From: Chlamydiales bacterium
Lineage (GTDB): Bacteria > Chlamydiota > Chlamydiia > Chlamydiales > SM23-39
Length of the DNA stretch: 64,000 nt
Assembly (NCBI GenBank): GCA_028278035.1
Contig: JANQFC010000052.1
Location: 124,001-188,000, forward strand
Direction: 5' to 3'
Below, one piece after another: positions 24,194-33,206 of this stretch (position 1 is the stretch's first letter; every line of letters begins with the position of its first letter). The notes under the pieces are model-generated. The model saw only the letters and a list, made by a program, of their open reading frames with translations. It searched no databases and had not been told where the DNA came from. A program made the position numbers and the translations under genes.

Positions 24194-26698
24194 ATGACGA
24201 AAGATTTAATAATTGTTGAGTCTCCTGCTAAAATAAAAACTTTAAAAAAATTTTTAGGAGCAAAATATAACTTCGCATCCTCTGTTGGACATATTAGAGA
24301 CTTGCCAGCAAAAGATTTTGGTATTGATATAGATCATGATTTTGAACCAAAATATGTAAATCTTCCTGAAAAAAAAGATGTTATAAAAAAATTAAAAGAT
24401 TCGGCAAAAAAATCTAATACTATTTATTTATGTCCCGATCCCGATAGAGAAGGAGAAGCTATTGCTTGGCATATAGCTTCAATATTACCTAAAAAAACTC
24501 CTATTAAAAGAGTAACTTTTAATTCAATTACAAAAAATGAAGTAATAGATGCTTTAAAACATCCCAGATCTTTAAATAATGCATTAATCGATGCTCAACA
24601 AGCTCGAAGACTATTAGATAGAATTGTAGGTTATAAAATATCTCCTATTCTTTCTAGAAAGATCAAAAAAAGCAAAGGTACTTCTGCAGGAAGAGTCCAG
24701 TCTGTTGCGTTAAAATTAGTAGTTGAAAGAGATAAAGAAATCGAAGAATTTAAGCCTGTAGAATACTGGAATATAAAAACTACTTTAGATTCTGAAAAAA
24801 AAGAAAAGCCCTTTGATGCCTTTGTTTTCTCCGTAAATGGGAAAAAAATAGAAAAAGAAAAAAAAGCTTCTAAAAATGTTTTTTTAATTTCTGATGAAAA
24901 AACAGCAAAAGATATAGAAAAAAAATTAAAAACAGCAAAATATACAGTTGCTGCCTTGGAAAAGAAGGAAAAGAAAAGATTTCCAGTAGCTCCTTTTATA
25001 ACCTCTACCCTACAACAAGAAGCAAGCAGACATTTCGGCTTCGCAGCTAATAGAACTATGAGTGTCGCACAAACTCTTTATGAAGGGGTGGATTTAAAAG
25101 AACACGGCTTTGAAGGTTTAATTACATATATGAGGACTGATTCTGTAAGTGTTGCACCTGAAGCATTGAATTCTGCAAGAACGTATATTTCTAAAAATTA
25201 CGGTAAAAATTTCCTTCCTGAAAAACCAGTCCGATATAAAAGTAAAAAATCAGCTCAAGAAGCCCATGAAGCAATAAGACCTACTAATCTTTATCATACT
25301 CCTGATGAAATAAAGAAATATCTTACTACAGATCAATATAAATTGTATTCTCTTATCTGGAAAAGATTTATAGCTTCTCAAATGAAACCTGCTATTTATG
25401 ATACGGTATCTGCTGATATTGAGACTGATAAAAAAATTACATTAAGAGCTACCGGATCCAGTCTTAAATTTCAGGGATTTTTAAAAATATATGTTGAGAA
25501 AAAAGATATTTCAGAAGAAGAAGAACAAGAAAAATTACTGCCTCATCTAGAAACTGGCAAAAAATTAAAATTATTAGATATAAACTCTTATCAGTCTTTT
25601 ACAAAACCGCCTCCTAGATTTACGGAAGCTTCATTAGTAAAAGAACTTGAAAAATCAGGTGTGGGTAGACCTTCTACTTATGCTGCTATTATGAATAAAA
25701 TTCAAAAAAGAGAATATACATCTAAAGAAAAAAACACTTTAAAGCCTACAGAGCTTGGAAAAATTATCACTCAAATGCTAGAAGAAAATTTCACACCTAT
25801 TGTAAATGTTGGTTTTACAGCAGCAATGGAAGATGATTTGGAATTGGTAGCTGAAAATAAAAGAAACTGGAAAGACTTGGTAAAAGAATTCTGGACAGAA
25901 TTTATTCCTATGGTGGAAAAAGCAAAAAAAGAAGCTATCGTACCTAAAATATTAACAGATAAAAAATGCCCTAAATGTAAAAAACCCCTTCAAAAAATAT
26001 GGTCTAAAAATAAATATTTTTATGGCTGTAGTGCATATCCTGATTGTGACTATACAGCTCCTGTTGGAGAATTAGACTTTAATAAAGAAGATTATGCAGA
26101 AAATTTTGATTGGAAGCAAAAATGTCCTAAATGCTCTTCAAAAATGACGTTAAAACATGGTAGATTTGGACCATTCTTAGGCTGTAGCAACTATCCCAAA
26201 TGTCAGGGCATTGTAAATATACCCAAAAAAGGCGAAACAGCTGTAAAACCAGAAGATAGGCCTAAATGCCCGGCTGTTGGCTGTGATGGACAAATAATAA
26301 TGCGCAGAACAAAGAGAGGTAAAATATTTTATTCTTGTACTAATTTCCCTGATTGTAATGTGATTGTAAATGCTTTAGAAGAACTTAAAACAAAATATGG
26401 CAAAGATCATAAAAAAACAGCTTATGAAAGAAAATTTACTAAAGATGCAAAAGGAAAAAGGGTTTCTGTAAAATATAAAGTATCAAAAGAGCTTGAAAAA
26501 ATCGTCAAAGCTAAAGAATTAACAAGAGGCGATATTCTGAAAAAAACTTGGGAATATATTAAAGCTAAAAAACTGCAAGATCCTAAGAATAAAAGATTAA
26601 TTGTACCTGATAAGAACCTAGAAAAAGTATTTGGTTCCAAAGAACCTATAGATATGATGAAATTATCCTCTGTTTTAAATAATCATATGAAAAAATAA
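24194..26698 (+). CDS. topA: DNA topoisomerase I with C-terminal SWIB domain
   Basis: 834 residues. Toprim domain with IVESPAKIKTL and CPDPDREGEAIAWH, active-site Tyr312 in TYMRTDS, SAQEAHEAIRPT near 352-363. Three Cys4 zinc ribbons follow (CPKCKKPL, CPKCSSK, and CPAVGCDGQI with CTNFPDC), about residues 594-720. The last ~80 residues (VSKELEKIVKAKELTRGD, LNNHMKK) form a SWIB/MDM2-like domain; this fusion is known from chlamydial TopA. It relaxes negative supercoils. Shine-Dalgarno AAGGA lies 11 bases upstream. The stop overlaps the start of the O-antigen polymerase-like gene by one base. Confidence 0.96.
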   Translation: MTKDLIIVESPAKIKTLKKFLGAKYNFASSVGHIRDLPAKDFGIDIDHDFEPKYVNLPEKKDVIKKLKDSAKKSNTIYLCPDPDREGEAIAWHIASILPKKTPIKRVTFNSITKNEVIDALKHPRSLNNALIDAQQARRLLDRIVGYKISPILSRKIKKSKGTSAGRVQSVALKLVVERDKEIEEFKPVEYWNIKTTLDSEKKEKPFDAFVFSVNGKKIEKEKKASKNVFLISDEKTAKDIEKKLKTAKYTVAALEKKEKKRFPVAPFITSTLQQEASRHFGFAANRTMSVAQTLYEGVDLKEHGFEGLITYMRTDSVSVAPEALNSARTYISKNYGKNFLPEKPVRYKSKKSAQEAHEAIRPTNLYHTPDEIKKYLTTDQYKLYSLIWKRFIASQMKPAIYDTVSADIETDKKITLRATGSSLKFQGFLKIYVEKKDISEEEEQEKLLPHLETGKKLKLLDINSYQSFTKPPPRFTEASLVKELEKSGVGRPSTYAAIMNKIQKREYTSKEKNTLKPTELGKIITQMLEENFTPIVNVGFTAAMEDDLELVAENKRNWKDLVKEFWTEFIPMVEKAKKEAIVPKILTDKKCPKCKKPLQKIWSKNKYFYGCSAYPDCDYTAPVGELDFNKEDYAENFDWKQKCPKCSSKMTLKHGRFGPFLGCSNYPKCQGIVNIPKKGETAVKPEDRPKCPAVGCDGQIIMRRTKRGKIFYSCTNFPDCNVIVNALEELKTKYGKDHKKTAYERKFTKDAKGKRVSVKYKVSKELEKIVKAKELTRGDILKKTWEYIKAKKLQDPKNKRLIVPDKNLEKVFGSKEPIDMMKLSSVLNNHMKK

Positions 26699-27918
26699 TG
26701 ATTCTTTCTAAAAAGATAAAAAGCACTATAATTTTTAAGTTCTTTTTATCTTTTTTAATTTTATTACTATTTGTTTTTCCCAAAGGTGGCTTTAAGATTC
26801 ATTCGATTCCTATTACTTTTGGTTATTTATTGTTGGGCATTATCAGTTTGTCTTTATTAATCCGAAAAAAATATTTAGTACTTCATGAGCATTTTTCTAT
26901 ATTATTATTACTTGTTCCATTTCAAATACTTAGCCTTATTACAATAATCATAAATGGGTTAAGCTCGGCAGATCTCTCAAAAGGTTTTTTAATTTCTTTT
27001 ATTATAAGTTTCATATTCCTTCCTGTATCTTTTTTTTTAATATTATCTGAATATATCCAAAAAATCGATTTAGTCTTTTTTTTTAAAATTATTAAAAAAG
27101 GAACGTTTTTTGTAGCTTTATATGGAATATTTTTATTTTTCTTTAAAATGTTCACAGGATCATTTATTCAAATACCTTTTTTATTTATGAATTTTCATGA
27201 TATTGGACTATTAGAAACCAAACATATTGATAAAGGAACAGTGTTTAAACTCATTTCCACTTATAACAATGGAAATTTATATGGAGTATGCTTATTAATG
27301 TTTTTACCCTTATATAACCTTTTAGAGAACAGCATTTTAAAAAAAATAATTGTTAAATTGTCTTTTTTATTAACCCTTTCTAGAACGGTTTGGCTAGGAC
27401 TTATTGCTAGCGAATTTTTTTATGATTTTTTTATCAAAAAAAATAAAAAGACCGCTTTTATAAAATTTATTTCTGCTCTTTCAATCTTTATTATTTCTAT
27501 GATTTTTTTAGCTATTTTATTTAATTTCGGTCTTTCTTGGTTTTTAGACCCTACTTTAGGTGGAAGAATTCAACAATTTAAAATTCTCTTTAAATTGGAA
27601 CTTTTTTCTTCTGTAAAATTTTATACAATTAATGAAGTTGTATATTTAAGCATAATGGAAAATTTTGGCATTTTAGGATTTATTTTATTTTTGATAGGTA
27701 TATTATCCCCTTTATCCATATATATAATTAAATATCTTAAGTTAAAAAAATTAAATATTGAAAAATGTATATTTTTCGGACTTGTTACATATCTTTTTAC
27801 AGCTTTTGCAGATGGAGGAATGTTACTTATTCCAACAATGGTCTTTTATTGGTTTTTATCATCTTTGCTTCTAACTAACAAAGATTCATTAGAAGATAAA
27901 TTTTTAGATTTAGCCTGA
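26698..27918 (+). CDS. O-antigen ligase/polymerase-like multi-pass membrane protein
   Basis: 406 residues, mostly hydrophobic with about ten or more predicted helices and a larger loop near 150-200. The SRTVWLGL segment near 226 matches the LSRTAWLG element common in the WaaL/Wzy_C family, which either polymerises O-antigen repeat units or ligates them to lipid A core on the periplasmic face. Polymerase and ligase cannot be told apart from sequence alone. It begins one base inside the topA stop (TAATG), so it is translationally coupled to topA. Its last 73 bases are also coding on the opposite strand for the guanylyltransferase. Confidence 0.75.
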   Translation: MILSKKIKSTIIFKFFLSFLILLLFVFPKGGFKIHSIPITFGYLLLGIISLSLLIRKKYLVLHEHFSILLLLVPFQILSLITIIINGLSSADLSKGFLISFIISFIFLPVSFFLILSEYIQKIDLVFFFKIIKKGTFFVALYGIFLFFFKMFTGSFIQIPFLFMNFHDIGLLETKHIDKGTVFKLISTYNNGNLYGVCLLMFLPLYNLLENSILKKIIVKLSFLLTLSRTVWLGLIASEFFYDFFIKKNKKTAFIKFISALSIFIISMIFLAILFNFGLSWFLDPTLGGRIQQFKILFKLELFSSVKFYTINEVVYLSIMENFGILGFILFLIGILSPLSIYIIKYLKLKKLNIEKCIFFGLVTYLFTAFADGGMLLIPTMVFYWFLSSLLLTNKDSLEDKFLDLA

Positions 27919-28931
27919 AGTTTTTTAATAAGATCTTTAATTTCTTGAGATTTTCCCTTTTTTGCTAAAAAAATTCCTTCATCAGTTTCTACAATAATAA
28001 TATCCTTTAATCCAATTGTTGAAATTGTTTTATTTTTAGAAATAAGCAAACAATTTTTCGTATCAATAGTAAAAATATTACCAATTTTTACATTATTATT
28101 TTGGTCTTTTTCTAATACTTCATAAATACTGTCCCAAGATCCTACATCAGACCAAGAAATATCTAATGGTATCATATTAATTTGATCTGTTTTTTCTAAT
28201 ATCGCATAGTCAAATGATACATTAGGCATTTTATTAAAATTATTAAACATATCAAGGTAAGACTGTTGCGATAATTCATATATTGAATTAGCATGCTTTT
28301 TTAAAGTTTTATTAAATATATCTAAATTGAATAAAAACAGTCCTAAATTCCAATAATGCCTTCCTGACAATAAAAATTTTTTGGCATTATCAATATTAGG
28401 TTTTTCAATAAATCTATTCACATTGTAAATATCATTGGTGATTTTTTCTCCTACCTCAATATAACCATATCCACTTTCGGGTTTAGTCGGTCTAATGCCA
28501 AAAGTAATAAACTTTTCAATAGGAAAATTATTAATTTTTTCAAAATAAGACAAAAATTTATCTTCAGGCGAAATTATATGATCTGAGGGCATTACTAAAA
28601 TTTTTTCCGTTTTAGATACTTGTAATGTTTCAGTTATGTATTTAACAGATAAAGCAATAGCTGGTGCTGTGTTTTTTTGATAAGGCTCGACTACAATAGA
28701 AATTTTGATTTTGGGATGAAGCTCTTTTATTTGTTTTTCGACCAAATGTACCAAACTGGAATTTGTAACTATTATTATTTGATCAACAAAAGACACCTTT
28801 TCAAACCTGCTTATTGTATTTTGTAAAAGAGAAGTATCGTCTTTTATTTTTAAAAATTGTTTTGGAAAATCCTTTTTTGAATATGGCCAAAGTCTCGTTC
28901 CACTTCCTCCAGCCAGTATTATTATTATCAT
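27846..28931 (-). CDS. manC: Mannose-1-phosphate guanylyltransferase
   Basis: 361 residues, a single nucleotidyltransferase domain without the C-terminal isomerase of AlgA/ManC fusions. Signature IIILAGGSGTRLWPYSKKD with FPKQFLKI at the N-terminus, VMPSDHII near 132 for metal binding, ESGYGYIEVGE and FIEKPN near 170-195, and YWNLGLFLF near 212. It makes GDP-mannose from mannose 1-phosphate and GTP; in this setting it could also serve a heptose 1-phosphate. First of the minus-strand genes after topA. Its 3' end overlaps the convergent polymerase gene by 73 bases. Confidence 0.9.
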   Translation of the reverse strand: MIIIILAGGSGTRLWPYSKKDFPKQFLKIKDDTSLLQNTISRFEKVSFVDQIIIVTNSSLVHLVEKQIKELHPKIKISIVVEPYQKNTAPAIALSVKYITETLQVSKTEKILVMPSDHIISPEDKFLSYFEKINNFPIEKFITFGIRPTKPESGYGYIEVGEKITNDIYNVNRFIEKPNIDNAKKFLLSGRHYWNLGLFLFNLDIFNKTLKKHANSIYELSQQSYLDMFNNFNKMPNVSFDYAILEKTDQINMIPLDISWSDVGSWDSIYEVLEKDQNNNVKIGNIFTIDTKNCLLISKNKTISTIGLKDIIIVETDEGIFLAKKGKSQEIKDLIKKLQAKSKNLSSNESLLVRSKDDKNQ

Positions 28932-28939
28932 AAATACCT

Positions 28940-30010
28940 TTAAATTATCTTATTTATTCGATCTTTTACATCTTGTGCATACACATATAACATGCAATCT
29001 GTTCTTTGATTCTTATATTCAAATCCTAAATTTAAAAATCCACAATTATCAACATTAGGTTTCATATTATAAACATTATTTCCTACTGCTCCCCATCTTT
29101 TAATATTTGTTGGGCCATTTAATGAAATTGTCGGAATATTCAATGCAGCTGCAACATGCATCATACCTGTATTTACGCTTATTACAAATTTGGAATTTTT
29201 AATTAGGTTTATAGTTTTAGAAAAGTCTTTTTTTGCATAATTATGAATATTAGGCATACTACAAAAATTTATAAATCTAACATTGATTTCCTCATCTAAT
29301 AAAGAGCCTGTAAGGTAAATAGTATAATTTTTAGACAGTAAAAATTCTGCAATATTTTTCCAATTATCAAAAGGCCACTGCCGATATCTATTATTATTTC
29401 CGCCAGCTGCTAAATGAAAAATACAATATGTTTGTTTTATTTTTTTTTGAAAATTAACACAAAGATTAGGAAAGCTTCTAGTTTGAATGTTTAAAGGCTT
29501 TAATAAATTTTTATAATTGTCTAATTCATGTATATCTTGTTTATGTTCAATATACTTATCATATATATAATGTCTATTTTGTCTTTTTGTTTTAAATCCT
29601 ACAATGTATTTAGATTTAGCAAAAAAACACATTATCGAATTGATTCTTGGCCAAGAACAAAAATCTATTAAAATATCTAGTTCATATTTTCTTATTTTTT
29701 TAATAGCTTTAATTGGTTTTTTTTTGATATTAATAATCTCATATTTATCAATACCAGATATATATGGCACCAAAATATAATTATCTAGACCAACAAAAAA
29801 AACAATTTCAGTTAATGAATAGGTTTTTTTTATATCTTTGACTATTGCGGAAAGCAAAGTCAAATCTCCTATTGCAACAGGCTTTAAGAGTCCAATAGTT
29901 TTGATTTTTTTAGGAATTTTTCTTTTAATTTTAATAAGTCCCAATAAAAAAACTAAAAAAGAACCTAAATAATAATCTAATATTTTTAATAATTTATTAG
30001 ACCTTTTCAT
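28940..30010 (-). CDS. GT9-family (heptosyltransferase-like) glycosyltransferase with N-terminal hydrophobic segment
   Basis: 356 residues. A hydrophobic stretch near 13-24 (YYLGSFLVFLLGL) followed by Lys/Arg suggests membrane association. GT9 landmarks: IGLLKPVAIGDLTLLSAIV near 38, FHLAAGGNNNRYRQWPFDNW near 198-217, FVISVNTGMMHVAAALNIPT near 280 and LNGPTNIKRWGAVG. The start overlaps the upstream GT4 stop in ATGA. It is 8 bases before manC. Third GT9 gene in the window, consistent with several heptose-like residues in the glycan. Confidence 0.85.
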   Translation of the reverse strand: MKRSNKLLKILDYYLGSFLVFLLGLIKIKRKIPKKIKTIGLLKPVAIGDLTLLSAIVKDIKKTYSLTEIVFFVGLDNYILVPYISGIDKYEIINIKKKPIKAIKKIRKYELDILIDFCSWPRINSIMCFFAKSKYIVGFKTKRQNRHYIYDKYIEHKQDIHELDNYKNLLKPLNIQTRSFPNLCVNFQKKIKQTYCIFHLAAGGNNNRYRQWPFDNWKNIAEFLLSKNYTIYLTGSLLDEEINVRFINFCSMPNIHNYAKKDFSKTINLIKNSKFVISVNTGMMHVAAALNIPTISLNGPTNIKRWGAVGNNVYNMKPNVDNCGFLNLGFEYKNQRTDCMLYVYAQDVKDRINKII

Positions 30011-31083
30011 ATCATTTTATTAATCAATTGAATATGCTGTTTAATCATATTATCTAGAGAAAAGCTCCTCACACGTTCTTTTGCTTTATTAATATAAAAC
30101 TGAACTAATTTCTCATCTTTTAAAAATAATTTCATGGCCTCATATATCGAATCCACATCATAAGGATCTATATAATGAACTGCTGCTCCACATATTTCTT
30201 TTACAGCAGGAATATGAGATGCAATTACAGGACATTTCATTTGCATTGCCTCTATTAGAGGATAACCAAAACCCTCATAAAAAGATGGAAAGACAAAAGC
30301 TTTTGATCTTTTATAAAAATAAGAAATTTCATTATCTTCCACTTCACTAAAAATATGAATTCTATTATTAGCTAATTCATCCAAATTAATAGTATTTATA
30401 AGTCCTTTAGATTTACCGATAATTATTAAATGTATATCTTCTGCAGGATCTATTTTTTTATATGAGGCTATTAAATTGTTTAAATTTTTATGAGACTTTA
30501 AATTCCCTACAAATAAAAAATATTTTTTAGGTAATTTATATTTTTTTTCTATTTCATCATTTAAATCATTTTCTTGAAATCTTGCAAAATCAATACCATT
30601 GTATATAACCTGAATTTTTTGATTACTTATTTTGGTATATTTTATAATCTCTGATTTTGAAAAATCAGATACTGTAATAATAGTATTAGATAATTTAGCT
30701 GCCTTATTTATTACATATTTTGCATAAATTTTTTCTAAAAAACGAAAAGTAGACAAATGAGCTAAATGATAAACATCGTGAATAGTCACAAGTCTTTTTT
30801 TAGCTTGTATAGGCAATAAAGGCACATTAAAATTAGGAGACCAGAAAAGATCGCATTTAGGTATTTTAAACGGCAATAAGAGCTGTTCTTTTATCGAATA
30901 AATAGAAGCTTCTAAGAAAATTAAATTATAGCCTTGTAGCCACTTATATTTATAAATAAAACTCTTAGATATAATTAAATGAATTTTCAAGTCTTTATTC
31001 TTTAATGATTGAATAAGGCTTTTGAGATAAGTTCCTATCCCTCCTTTTTCTAGCATTCTTGCGTCAATACAAATAGACTTCAT
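30007..31083 (-). CDS. GT4-family glycosyltransferase (GT-B fold)
   Basis: 358 residues. Opens with CIDARMLEKGGIGTYLKSL, the acceptor-side loop of GT4 mannosyl/rhamnosyltransferases. Then ITVSDFSKSEII near 137, IYNGIDFARF near 166, a donor domain with FLFVGNLKSHKNLNNL near 190, and the E-x7-E motif FYEGFGYPLIEAM near 268-281. It probably transfers mannose or a related sugar from a GDP donor in the cytoplasm. Lies one base after the oxidase gene and overlaps the following GT9 gene by 4 bases, so it is in a tight minus-strand unit from 34,403 to 27,846. Confidence 0.88.
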   Translation of the reverse strand: MKSICIDARMLEKGGIGTYLKSLIQSLKNKDLKIHLIISKSFIYKYKWLQGYNLIFLEASIYSIKEQLLLPFKIPKCDLFWSPNFNVPLLPIQAKKRLVTIHDVYHLAHLSTFRFLEKIYAKYVINKAAKLSNTIITVSDFSKSEIIKYTKISNQKIQVIYNGIDFARFQENDLNDEIEKKYKLPKKYFLFVGNLKSHKNLNNLIASYKKIDPAEDIHLIIIGKSKGLINTINLDELANNRIHIFSEVEDNEISYFYKRSKAFVFPSFYEGFGYPLIEAMQMKCPVIASHIPAVKEICGAAVHYIDPYDVDSIYEAMKLFLKDEKLVQFYINKAKERVRSFSLDNMIKQHIQLINKMI

Positions 31084-31084
31084 A

Positions 31085-32287
31085 TTATTGATTTATCGCT
31101 AAATTTGAAATATGGTCACCAATAGAAAAGCATGCAGTTGCTGCAGGTGATGGAGCATTTAAAACATGCACCATATTACCTTTTTTAATAATAGCAAAAT
31201 CATCTACTATTTTGCCATTTTTCTCAACAGCCTGAGCTCTAATTCCTGCCCCTCCAGGTATTATATCTTCTTCTTTGATAGCAGGCACTAATCTTTGCAA
31301 ACTTTTTAAAAAAGCTTTTTTACTAAAAGACCTATACATTTCAAATAACCCCATTTTCCAAAATTTTAAAGCCATAATCCAAAATCCTGGAAAAACTAAA
31401 CTACCTGATAATTCTTTAATATTTATATCTGTCTTTTTGTATCCTTCTCTTGCAAAAGCTAATACTGCATTAGGACCAGCTTCCACCTTATGATTTATCA
31501 TATGAGTTAAATGAACTCCCAAAAAAGGAAATCTCGGATCAGGAACTGGATAAATCAAAGCTTTAACAAGTTTTTTGCTAGATTCTTTTAAATCATAATA
31601 TTCACCTCTAAAAGGAAGGATTTTTAAAGGAATACTCTCTTGCGGCATAGCCAGCTTTGCCACAATATCCGAATATAAACCGGCACAATTGATCAAATTA
31701 TCTGTTTTGAATTCATTATTTTTTGTGATTACTATCAATTCATTATTATCTTTTTTTATATCTATAACTTTTTCATTTAATAAAATTTTACCGCCTAATT
31801 TTTCAATTTGTCTTTTTATTTCTTTAGATACCTCATAATAATCCACAATATGGCAATTAGGTACCTGCAAAGCTTTGATTGCATCTATATAAGGCTCCAT
31901 TTCTTGAGCTTCTTTTTTAGATATAATTTTTAAATCTTTAACACCGTTTGCATTACCCTTTTTTTCAAGTTCATAAAGCCTGGGCAATTCTTCTTCTTCA
32001 GTAGCTGTTATTATTTTACCACTTTTTTTACATGGGACCTTAAACTGAGCGCAAAAATCCAATAATTCCTTTCTTCCTGTCACACAATTTTTAGCTTTTA
32101 ATGATCCCGGTTTATAATATAAACCAGAATGCACAACTCCACTATTTTTACCTGTTTGGTGCTGAGCAATATCAGATTCTTTTTCTAATATTAATAATTT
32201 AATTTTAGGTTTTTTTTGCAATAATTTGTAAGCAGTTGCCAAACCAACTATTCCAGCTCCTACAATAAGATAATCATATTTATCCAT
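31085..32287 (-). CDS. lhgO: L-2-hydroxyglutarate oxidase-like FAD enzyme
   Basis: 400 residues, FAD-dependent DAO-family oxidoreductase. YLIVGAGIVGLATAYKLLQK at 6-25 is the dinucleotide-binding loop, then ILEKESDIAQHQTGKNSG and VVHSGLYYKPGSLKAKNC, a pattern typical of LhgO/YgaF. The C-terminal VHVLNAPSPAATACFSIGDH is also characteristic. LhgO oxidises L-2-hydroxyglutarate to 2-oxoglutarate, passing electrons to the membrane quinone pool. Its place in the middle of a glycan operon is surprising; it may have a different 2-hydroxyacid or sugar-acid substrate here. Immediately flanked by epimerase and GT4 genes. Confidence 0.85.
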   Translation of the reverse strand: MDKYDYLIVGAGIVGLATAYKLLQKKPKIKLLILEKESDIAQHQTGKNSGVVHSGLYYKPGSLKAKNCVTGRKELLDFCAQFKVPCKKSGKIITATEEEELPRLYELEKKGNANGVKDLKIISKKEAQEMEPYIDAIKALQVPNCHIVDYYEVSKEIKRQIEKLGGKILLNEKVIDIKKDNNELIVITKNNEFKTDNLINCAGLYSDIVAKLAMPQESIPLKILPFRGEYYDLKESSKKLVKALIYPVPDPRFPFLGVHLTHMINHKVEAGPNAVLAFAREGYKKTDINIKELSGSLVFPGFWIMALKFWKMGLFEMYRSFSKKAFLKSLQRLVPAIKEEDIIPGGAGIRAQAVEKNGKIVDDFAIIKKGNMVHVLNAPSPAATACFSIGDHISNLAINQ

Positions 32288-32293
32288 CTTTAC

Positions 32294-33205
32294 CTAGTAT
32301 TTATAATTATTTATAAACCATTCAATTGTACTTTGAAAACCTTTATCTAATGATATTTGTTCATAATGAGGCAGGCCTTTTTTTAATTTATCTACTATCA
32401 ATACTTTAGATTTTGCTCCAACGTATTTCGAAATATCATATTGAATTTTAGATGAATCAAATTGCACTATGTCGCATATTTTTTCAGCAAAATCTCTGAT
32501 TGAATATTCTTTTCCTGCTCCTATATTTAGGATTTCATTTTTTCTATGTTTTACAAAATAAAGCATCATTTCAATAAAATCATTTACATGTACTAATTCT
32601 CTTTTTTGATGACCATCTCCCCATAATTTTACTAGTTCATTTTTATTTTTAGCTTTTAATATTTTTCTAATTAAATCAAAAATAAAATGAAGTTGTCTAT
32701 TATCTGTATGATATCCTGGCCCATATAATGTCGAAGGAATAAAATACAAATATTCAAGTCCATATTGTTTGTTTAATGCCATAAGGCCTGTAAGAAGCAT
32801 TCTTTTTGTCATTGCATATGTAAAAAGACTATCAATGGGCTTTCCTTTTAAATAATTTTCTTCAATATGGGGTAAATTTGGATCATAAGAACAACTGGTG
32901 CCCATTGCTATCATTTTTGCTTGAGGTTGATATCGACACCACCAAGTAAGAACATTAGTATTAATTTGCTGATTGATTATCCATTGTTCTCCAGGATGAT
33001 GCAAACAAAAATCTCCAGCCTGCGTCCATATTGCCAAATGATAAATCTGATCAAATTTATGACGATTTAATGAATTCAATGAATTTTGCTCTGTTAAATT
33101 ATTTGTCTTAGAAGAAATTTCAAAAATTTCATGATTTAATTGTTTTAATTTTTTACTTAATGATTTTCCTAAAAAACCTGTTGCTCCTGTTATCAATATT
33201 TTCAT
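32294..33205 (-). CDS. GDP-fucose synthase-like NAD(P)-dependent epimerase/reductase
   Basis: 303 residues of extended SDR. Gly motif LITGATGFLGKSL near 4, catalytic Ser in AMGTSCSYDPNL, Tyr-Lys pair in YAMTKRML near 138, and STLYGPGYHTDN near 164. The Ser-Cys-Ser-Tyr and NLYGP-like segments resemble GDP-L-fucose synthase (Fcl) and the WcaG/DmhB reductases that act on GDP-6-deoxy-4-keto-mannose or heptose. With a sugar C-methyltransferase upstream and heptose genes nearby, a GDP-keto-heptose substrate is plausible but inferred. One base separates it from the methyltransferase stop. Confidence 0.8.
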   Translation of the reverse strand: MKILITGATGFLGKSLSKKLKQLNHEIFEISSKTNNLTEQNSLNSLNRHKFDQIYHLAIWTQAGDFCLHHPGEQWIINQQINTNVLTWWCRYQPQAKMIAMGTSCSYDPNLPHIEENYLKGKPIDSLFTYAMTKRMLLTGLMALNKQYGLEYLYFIPSTLYGPGYHTDNRQLHFIFDLIRKILKAKNKNELVKLWGDGHQKRELVHVNDFIEMMLYFVKHRKNEILNIGAGKEYSIRDFAEKICDIVQFDSSKIQYDISKYVGAKSKVLIVDKLKKGLPHYEQISLDKGFQSTIEWFINNYKY

Positions 33206-33206
33206 T

